A DNA stretch of 6,294 bases from Bacteroidota bacterium (GTDB taxonomy: Bacteria > Bacteroidota > Ignavibacteria > Ignavibacteriales > Melioribacteraceae), in assembly GCA_021786655.1 (NCBI GenBank), contig JAJYMU010000226.1, positions 1 through 6,294 on the forward strand, in the 5' to 3' direction. A program made the position numbers and the translations under genes. Under the pieces are notes generated by a model that was not told the DNA's origin, made no database searches, and worked only from the letters and a program-made list of their open reading frames with translations. Below are positions 1-5,052 of this stretch, one piece after another. The stretch's first letter is position 1, and each line of letters opens with the position of its first letter.

Positions 1-699
1 AGGATTAATTTTTCTGCCGAGAACCAAACTAGTTTTTTTGCTGAATGCATACTTGAACGCAAGGTCATAAATTTTTATTGCATCACCCAAATGGGTCGTT
101 ACGCTAGCCCATTGATCTGCTCTGTAAACAAAATTAATATAACTTGAAAACGATACTGGCGATCTAAACAGCGAGTCCGCATCCAACGATAGAGTGTAAC
201 GCCAGTTCTGAAGGTTAGCCAAACCGGGAGTATTAGACATACTTGTGTAGGACGCAATCGAAAGTCTTCCGCTCACTCTTCTTGCAAACGCGCTTCCTTT
301 TGATATTTGCAGCTTAGCTGGTGCTGGTATTAACTCCTGTGCAGGAATCTTTTCTTCGGTTTTCATTTCTCCTTGAGCAGGCTTTTCTTTCACCTCGGTT
401 TTCTCAACAATCAACGCGATCATAGAGTCATTCACTTTCGGTTGAGAACTTCCAATTAAAACACCTGAACATGAACTCGACGAGACATACTTTACTAATA
501 CCGTGGGAACAAGTTTTTTATTCGAACGAACATATAACGTATCGTTAATCGAAATGCCGTCGGTGTTTTCGAAACGAACGTAAATGTTCTGCGAGGTCGG
601 AAATGTTACCTGACCGATTTTTTCCTTCTTAGCCGCAGTTTGACCCAAAAGATTTATCTGAAATAAAACTACCACTAGCAAAATGCTTCTTTTAACCAC
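1..699 (-). CDS. Exported protein, probable outer-membrane beta-barrel, 3' end beyond window
   Basis: The frame is open from GTG 697-699 to the left edge: 233 residues with no stop. Signal peptide: MVKRSILLVVVLF...NLLG|Q. Residues about 21-100 look like a small beta-rich domain (IYVRFENTDGISINDTLYVRSN, PTVLVKYVSSSSCSG) followed by a Glu/Lys/Pro/Ala linker (about 100-130). From about 140 on, alternating strand-like segments appear (RVSGRLSIASY, WRYTLSLDADS, VSFSSYINFVYRADQW, YDLAFKYAFS, TSLVLGRKINP), which fits the first strands of an outer-membrane beta-barrel. It contains no CxxCH. I do not recognise a named family. It overlaps the 37-heme gene by 8 bases, so it is probably co-translated, and it could be the pore of a porin-cytochrome conduit by analogy with MtrB-type systems. 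That role is inference; the existence of the exported gene is well supported. Confidence 0.8.
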   Translation of the reverse strand, partial: MVKRSILLVVVLFQINLLGQTAAKKEKIGQVTFPTSQNIYVRFENTDGISINDTLYVRSNKKLVPTVLVKYVSSSSCSGVLIGSSQPKVNDSMIALIVEKTEVKEKPAQGEMKTEEKIPAQELIPAPAKLQISKGSAFARRVSGRLSIASYTSMSNTPGLANLQNWRYTLSLDADSLFRSPVSFSSYINFVYRADQWASVTTHLGDAIKIYDLAFKYAFSKKTSLVLGRKINP

Positions 700-925
700 C
701 TGAACCCCCTGTCGGATGGCATGTATAACATGATGTTGCTGAATAGACATAGCCGCTGACACCATTATGCTTTCCATCTACCTTCGCTTTATCACTATGT
801 TCGTGACAATTAATGCAAGTAAAAATTTTAAAGTTGGTTGAATTCGTGTGACAATCCGAACATAACGTCCATTTGCCGCTATGTTTGCCGCTGTAAATCG
901 GAAAGTACTGTCCGTCATGGTTAAA
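692..925 (-). repeat. C-terminal three-heme cap, second copy (residues 854-930)
   Basis: This 77-residue module starts FNHDGQYFPIYSGKH and carries CSDCH, CINCH and CYTCH. It closely matches residues 341-417 in protein sequence (YSGKHxGxWxLCSDCHTNST is shared), but the DNA of the two copies has many silent differences, so the duplication is older than the 222-bp units. The range includes the stop codon. Confidence 0.9.
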
Positions 926-3484
926 TGTTGACGGAGTCCAGGCAGTGGTTGTATGGCACTCTTCACACGCTGTTGGGAACTGTGCGGCGGCATGATTTGG
1001 ATTTGTTGTTGCATTGTAATTTGCTTGATGACAAGCGTAACATGTATTTGGAGTTTGACCAACATTGTAACCAACGGTATGACAGCTTGCGCAAGCAACT
1101 GAAGTGTGAGCGCCAGTTAACGGGAACGGTGTGATCGAATGATTGAATGTTGCGCTCGTCCAATTTGTTGTGGAGTGACATGTTTCGCACGTAGTTGGAA
1201 AACCTGATGAAGCGTGATTCGGATTTGTCGTGTTATTGTACGTAGTCTGATGGCATCCGTAACAATTATTCGGTGTTTGACCGGCACTGTACCCTACAGT
1301 ATGACAACTTGCACATGCGACAGTTGTATGTGCACCGGTCAACGGGAACGGCGTTGTTGCATGATTAAATGTTGACGGCTGCCATGCTGTTGTTGAATGA
1401 CATTGATCGCATGTAGTCGGAATTTTTGATGTCGAGTGATTCGGATTCGTCGTGTTGTTATAATTTGTTTGGTGACAACTGTAACAAACACTCGATGTCT
1501 GACCAACGCTGTATCCAACAGTATGACAACTTGAACACACTACAGAAGTATGAGCGCCGGTTAACGGGAATGGTGTTGTTGAATGATTAAATGTTGACGG
1601 CTGCCATGCTGTTGTTGAATGACATTGCTCGCACGTCGTTGGAATTTTGGATGTCACGTGATTCGGATTTGTCGTGCTGTTGTAATTTGTTTGATGGCAT
1701 CCGTAACACGTATTTGGTGTTTGACCAACGTTGAAACCTACCGTATGACAGCTTGCACAAGCAACAGTAGTATGCGCGCCGGTTAACGGGAACGGTGTTG
1801 TTGAATGATCAAATGTTGCACTGGTCCAAACAGTCGTTGAATGACACATTTTACAATCTGTTGGATAAGATTGAGCAACATGGTTCGGCGCAGAATTATA
1901 TTTATCCTGATGACAGCCTACGCAATCGGTTGATAATCCGGCTAACTTCGTTGCGTGACAAGTTTGACACGTTACAGTAACATGCGCGCCAGTGAGAGGA
2001 AAAACTGTTGATCCATGATTGAATGTAATCTGCTTCCAATCTACAGGGGTATGGCATTGCTTGCAATCTTGCGGATAATTTTGAGTCGTATGATTTGGCG
2101 CCGTTGTATATTTTGCTTGATGACATGAGACACATTCGGCAGATGTTCCGGCATAGCCTGACGCGTGACATTGTTGACACGCGACATTTACGTGCTGTCC
2201 TATCAATGGAAAGTTCGTAAGCGAATGATCGATTACACCATCTTTGCTTCCCTTGGGATGACAGGCGTAGCATGCTGAGCTCTGATAAACGTATCCGTTC
2301 ACGCCCGTGTGTTTCGAATCCGTATCTGCCTTGTTATGCGTGTGACAATTTATACATTCGAAAACTTTCAAGTTAGTTGAGTTGGTGTGACAATCCGAGC
2401 ACAGATTCCATTGACCAAGATGTTTGCCTGAATAAATCGGGAAATATTGCCCGTCATGATCAAACGTTGAGGGTGTCCATCCAACGGACGTATGACATGT
2501 AGCGCAATCGGTCGAGAAGCCGGCAGCTTTATGATTTGGATTTGTCGAGTTATTATAATTTGATTGATGACATCCTACACATTCTTTTGGCGTTCCGGCA
2601 TAACCTGATGCGTGACATTTATTGCAGTCATTCCGAATCGCATTATGCGCGCCGACAAGCGGATAGATCGAATCATGAATCGTAAATGTTGCTGGTTTCC
2701 AGCCTGGATCGGTTGTATGACACTGTTTGCAATCTTTAGGAAAATTTAAACTCATGTGGTTCGGCGATGTGGTGGCTTCATAATTCTTTTGATGACATGA
2801 ATAACATTCCTGAGTTAATCCTTTGTAAGTGGTTTGGGAATGACATTCAAAACAATTTGCTATCGCATGTCCTCCAACCAAAGGGAAAAATGAATGTACT
2901 ACCGTCGTCGTTGCCCAGACAGGTGAAGAAATAGAATGACATTGCTGGCAATCTGTTGAGAACCCGGCTTGAACATGATTCGGATTCTGCGCAGCCATGT
3001 AATTTGCCTGATGACAATCAAAGCAGCTAATCCCTAGTGGATCGAACCGCAACTTTGATGCCGACTTATGACACTGCGCGCAATCTGCTTTTGCGTGGTT
3101 ACCTAACAATGGAAATCTTCCCATCCGATGTATATCGGAAACGTCTTCAACAATCCAAGTATTGGGGCTATGGCACTTCGCGCAATCGTGTCCAACGGTA
3201 TTCTCATGAATATCTTTGTGGCAATTGTTACATGTTGTTTTTTCTTTTTGATCGCTGAATACTAAAGTCGGATGACATGATCTGCATTGAACGGTTTGAT
3301 GCTGTCCAACCAAATTGAATCCGGTCTCGCTATGCTTAAAAGCAATTTTAGCGGGAGTTACCTTCCAACTCTCTTCGGAATGGCATTGATTGCAATCCAG
3401 TTTAAAATCTTTGCCGTGCGGCGATTGCGCATAACTTACCGAAGATAAAATTAGAATAACAATTAAGAATGGCAGAGCGCGCAT
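692..3484 (-). CDS. Exported 37-heme c-type cytochrome with nested repeats
   Basis: This 930-residue protein has 37 CxxCH sites, about one per 25 residues, and no cysteine outside them. The signal peptide MRALPFLIVI...SVSYA|Q exports it. Layout: heme 1 (residue 31); block A, four three-heme units (49-340) plus a three-heme cap (341-417); block B, two 70-residue units (418-557), four 74-residue units (558-853) and a second cap (854-930). Later units follow FNHxxTPFPLTGAHxxVxCxxCH, then CYxCHQxNYN, then NPNH, then CxxCHSTTxW. Three non-motif His (FNH, GAH, PNH) per unit match three hemes, which suggests bis-His coordination throughout. Units of block B are Thr/Ser/Asn-rich and almost uncharged, in contrast to the Lys-rich 20-heme neighbour. 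The first unit keeps a CHKDIH motif typical of that neighbour, so the two are paralogs. It has no transmembrane helix beyond the signal peptide, no lipobox and no recognisable T9SS C-terminal domain; it ends TGGSGG. Likely a long-range electron wire in the periplasm or at the surface; final location is uncertain. Confidence 0.95.
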   Translation of the reverse strand: MRALPFLIVILILSSVSYAQSPHGKDFKLDCNQCHSEESWKVTPAKIAFKHSETGFNLVGQHQTVQCRSCHPTLVFSDQKEKTTCNNCHKDIHENTVGHDCAKCHSPNTWIVEDVSDIHRMGRFPLLGNHAKADCAQCHKSASKLRFDPLGISCFDCHQANYMAAQNPNHVQAGFSTDCQQCHSISSPVWATTTVVHSFFPLVGGHAIANCFECHSQTTYKGLTQECYSCHQKNYEATTSPNHMSLNFPKDCKQCHTTDPGWKPATFTIHDSIYPLVGAHNAIRNDCNKCHASGYAGTPKECVGCHQSNYNNSTNPNHKAAGFSTDCATCHTSVGWTPSTFDHDGQYFPIYSGKHLGQWNLCSDCHTNSTNLKVFECINCHTHNKADTDSKHTGVNGYVYQSSACYACHPKGSKDGVIDHSLTNFPLIGQHVNVACQQCHASGYAGTSAECVSCHQAKYTTAPNHTTQNYPQDCKQCHTPVDWKQITFNHGSTVFPLTGAHVTVTCQTCHATKLAGLSTDCVGCHQDKYNSAPNHVAQSYPTDCKMCHSTTVWTSATFDHSTTPFPLTGAHTTVACASCHTVGFNVGQTPNTCYGCHQTNYNSTTNPNHVTSKIPTTCEQCHSTTAWQPSTFNHSTTPFPLTGAHTSVVCSSCHTVGYSVGQTSSVCYSCHQTNYNNTTNPNHSTSKIPTTCDQCHSTTAWQPSTFNHATTPFPLTGAHTTVACASCHTVGYSAGQTPNNCYGCHQTTYNNTTNPNHASSGFPTTCETCHSTTNWTSATFNHSITPFPLTGAHTSVACASCHTVGYNVGQTPNTCYACHQANYNATTNPNHAAAQFPTACEECHTTTAWTPSTFNHDGQYFPIYSGKHSGKWTLCSDCHTNSTNFKIFTCINCHEHSDKAKVDGKHNGVSGYVYSATSCYTCHPTGGSGG
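697..710 (-). promoter_or_regulatory. Ribosome binding site and GTG start of the downstream gene
   Basis: AGGGGG (705-710) lies five bases before GTG 697-699. The same bases encode the Gly-rich end (TGGSGG) of the 37-heme protein, whose TAA is at 692-694. The chosen GTG gives a signal peptide with Lys3-Arg4 before the hydrophobic core; later start codons would remove these charges. Confidence 0.7.
926..1813 (-). repeat. Four tandem 222-bp units (74 residues, three hemes each)
   Basis: Residues 558-631, 632-705, 706-779 and 780-853 are each exactly 74 residues with hemes at the same positions. Nucleotide similarity is high, including a perfect 45-base direct repeat at 1361-1405 and 1583-1627, exactly 222 bases apart. 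Conservation extends to synonymous positions, which indicates recent duplication or gene conversion. Copy number may vary between strains, and short-read assemblies could collapse it. Confidence 0.95.
1814..2233 (-). repeat. Two 70-residue three-heme units (residues 418-557)
   Basis: Two tandem units of exactly 210 bp start IDHSLTNFPLIGQH and FNHGSTVFPLTGAH. Each has three CxxCH sites and an APNH in place of TTNPNH. They are four residues shorter than the units that follow, through a shorter loop around the second heme. They appear intermediate between block A units and the recent 74-residue units. Confidence 0.9.
2234..2464 (-). repeat. Internal three-heme cap, first copy (residues 341-417)
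   Basis: This 77-residue module starts FDHDGQYFPIYSGKH and carries CSDCH, CINCH and CYACH, with NGVxGYVY-type residues before the last heme. The same module closes the protein at 692-925. It differs from the array units: no NPNH and no PLTGAH. Its presence in mid-protein marks the joint between two array-plus-cap blocks. Confidence 0.9.
2465..3340 (-). repeat. Block A: four diverged three-heme units (residues 49-340)
   Basis: Units begin at residues 49 (FKH), 117 (DIH), 195 (VVH) and 268 (TIH), with lengths of about 68, 78, 73 and 73 residues, each with three CxxCH sites. The first unit has CHKDIH after its second heme, like the 20-heme protein; from the second unit on this becomes CHQxNY...PNH. 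The units are much more diverged than those of block B. Confidence 0.85.
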
Positions 3485-5052
3485 TTTACCTCACCGAATT
3501 TATATTTAACATATCTGCCTTTTTCATCAACAACCGACTTGTGGCACTTGTAACAAGGTACTCCTGAATGCGCTCCTTCTAGCGGAAAAGCTGTCTTGCT
3601 GTGATCAAATAAATTCGGTTTCCAATTGTCAAAATTATGACATCGTCGGCAATTTACAATCCCATTTTCTGTGAACTGCCCTACATGAATGTCTTTGTGA
3701 CATGTAACACATTCAGAGTTTGTAATAAAATCAATTTTAATTCCGGCACTTTCGTTTTTACTTGTGTGACACTTACTGCAATTTTGCTTCAAGTGCATCC
3801 CCAATAATTTATAACCTGTAAGTTCGTGATTGAAAGTTACAGCGCTCCATTTTTCTGTTGAATGGCACAACTCACAGTTTTGCCCGCTCTTTATTTTTCT
3901 TTCGATTGAATCGCCGTGAACGTTTTTGTGACAATTCAAACATTTGCTTCCTTCAATTTTAAATTTCCATTTATCATTTTTTTGATGACAACTCTGACAC
4001 GGAATTGCAAGATGACTTCCCGTGAGCGCAAAACTTGTGGTTGAATGCCTCTGAATTGTGTACGACGTAAACGAAAAGTTTTCGACTGTGTGGCATTCGG
4101 AACAGTCTGTTAGAATATTATTCTTGGTAAACTCTCCTTTGTGATAATCGGTATGGCAGCTGATGCATTTATCATACTTCGGTTTTACATTCAATCCGCC
4201 TTTGTGACAGTCTAAACATTTTACTTCAAGGTGTTTACTTAGGAGCGGATAGTTTGTTTTCGAGTGATCGAACCGGTCAATATTTTTTATCACCTTGAAA
4301 GATTCCGATACGTGACACGAAGTGCAGTTGTTCCCAAACTTTCCTTTATGAAAATCTTGATGACACGGCGTGCAGTTTCCAAAATTTAGTCCGGTAAATT
4401 TCTGAAAATTTTTTCCGTTCCTTTGTTCCATGACGTGACATTTGGCGCAATCAACTTTTTGATGCGCGCCGGTTAAAGCAAATTTTGCAGTTTTATGATC
4501 AAACTTTGATGCCGGTTTGAATGAATCGTTTGTATGACATTTTTGACAATTGGTCCCAAGCGTACCTTGATGCTGATCCACATGACAAGACACACATGCG
4601 GTGTTTAATCCTAGATAAGTGTTTTTTCTACTTTTGGTTTTTGAGTCGGCGATAAAATCCGGCTTATGACATTCGTTGCATTTCAGTTTTGCATGTTTGC
4701 CTACTAATTCAAATCCGGTTTTAGAATGATTAAATCCATCCGGATTGAAATTCACAATTCTAAAATTTCTTCCGTGATGCTCGCTGTGACACTCGCTGCA
4801 TTTCTTCTGCAAAACATCGGCGCTGCCGTGAAATCCTCTTCGGCTTTTTTGGCGAAGTCCAATATCGGTATGACAGGCTAAACATTCGTCGTTACGAATC
4901 TGGTTACCGAGGGCGTGACACTTGGTGCAATTGCTCATGCCTTCGAGATTTGCATGGAAGGTTGTCAAATCACCCGGAGATATTTGAGCTAAAACTGTTC
5001 CGAAAGAAATGCTTAAAAGGATTACGGTCAATATCAATCTTAATGTTTTAAT
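3463..5052 (-). CDS. Exported 20-heme c-type cytochrome, probable ATT start
   Basis: This 529-residue protein (from ATT) has 20 CxxCH heme c sites. The signal peptide begins (M)KTLRLILTV, has a hydrophobic core and ends FGTVLA|Q, so the protein matures in the periplasm. An N-terminal three-heme module (CTKCH, CLACH, CSECH, then EHHGRNF) is followed by five three-heme units of 73-77 residues and a final two-heme unit ending CALCHS. Units open with FxHxxTxFxLxGxH and the second heme is usually followed by HxDxHxG; these extra His are likely distal ligands giving bis-His hemes. The protein is Lys-rich. The start at ATT 5050-5052 restores the basic n-region; the first conventional start, TTG 5035-5037, would leave a signal peptide with no positive charge and 19 bases from the SD. 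It overlaps the flavoprotein by 13 bases and the next gene by 22. Likely role: periplasmic electron carrier between the inner membrane and the 37-heme protein. No catalytic site such as that of NrfA is visible. Confidence 0.93.
   Translation of the reverse strand: MKTLRLILTVILLSISFGTVLAQISPGDLTTFHANLEGMSNCTKCHALGNQIRNDECLACHTDIGLRQKSRRGFHGSADVLQKKCSECHSEHHGRNFRIVNFNPDGFNHSKTGFELVGKHAKLKCNECHKPDFIADSKTKSRKNTYLGLNTACVSCHVDQHQGTLGTNCQKCHTNDSFKPASKFDHKTAKFALTGAHQKVDCAKCHVMEQRNGKNFQKFTGLNFGNCTPCHQDFHKGKFGNNCTSCHVSESFKVIKNIDRFDHSKTNYPLLSKHLEVKCLDCHKGGLNVKPKYDKCISCHTDYHKGEFTKNNILTDCSECHTVENFSFTSYTIQRHSTTSFALTGSHLAIPCQSCHQKNDKWKFKIEGSKCLNCHKNVHGDSIERKIKSGQNCELCHSTEKWSAVTFNHELTGYKLLGMHLKQNCSKCHTSKNESAGIKIDFITNSECVTCHKDIHVGQFTENGIVNCRRCHNFDNWKPNLFDHSKTAFPLEGAHSGVPCYKCHKSVVDEKGRYVKYKFGEVKCALCHS
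3466..4734 (-). repeat. Degenerate three-heme repeats of the 20-heme cytochrome
   Basis: Five units of 77, 77, 73, 73 and 75 residues, then a 48-residue partial unit that ends after its second heme. Each unit opens with an x-x-His followed by an FxLxGxH-like stretch, then three CxxCH sites. The units are clearly related in protein sequence but have diverged strongly, unlike the near-identical units at 926-1813. This points to an old array. Confidence 0.85.
3482..3501 (-). promoter_or_regulatory. Ribosome binding site inside the end of the 20-heme gene
   Basis: GGTGAGG (3489-3495) lies four bases before ATG 3482-3484. These bases also encode KFGEVK near the C-terminus of the 20-heme protein, so the site is constrained in two ways. 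The 22-base overlap means ribosomes finishing the upstream gene pass over this start, which favours coupled translation. Confidence 0.8.

Noticed and set aside
680..720. Transcription terminator between the 37-heme gene and the left-hand gene
   Set aside because: The genes overlap by 8 bases and I see no GC-rich hairpin followed by a T run on the minus strand.
692..760. T9SS C-terminal sorting domain on the 37-heme protein
   Set aside because: The chain ends a few residues after the last heme with TGGSGG; there is no beta-rich tail of the needed length.
926..2233. CRISPR array or satellite-like noncoding repeat
   Set aside because: The periods are 222 and 210 bp, whole multiples of three, the reading frame is open throughout, and the conserved positions are heme sites. 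These are protein repeats.
778..2273. Minus-strand open frames at 778-1098, 963-1190 and 1902-2273
   Set aside because: They lie inside the 37-heme gene in other frames, are Arg/Ser/Gln-rich and have no motif or ribosome site; they arise because the repeats also repeat in the shifted frames.
925..3258. Plus-strand open frames at 925-1134, 1795-1980 and 3037-3258
   Set aside because: They are antisense to the 37-heme gene, have no recognisable domain and no good ribosome site, and encode low-complexity shadows of the heme repeats.
5035..5037. TTG as start of the 20-heme gene
   Set aside because: It leaves a signal peptide with no positive n-region and lies 19 bases from the GGCGAGG site. ATT 5050-5052 solves both problems, though the TTG cannot be fully excluded.
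3463..5052. Nitrite reductase (NrfA) or other multiheme enzyme
   Set aside because: There is no CxxCK site and no catalytic domain; all 20 sites are CxxCH in a simple repeat with matching His, so a carrier role fits better.
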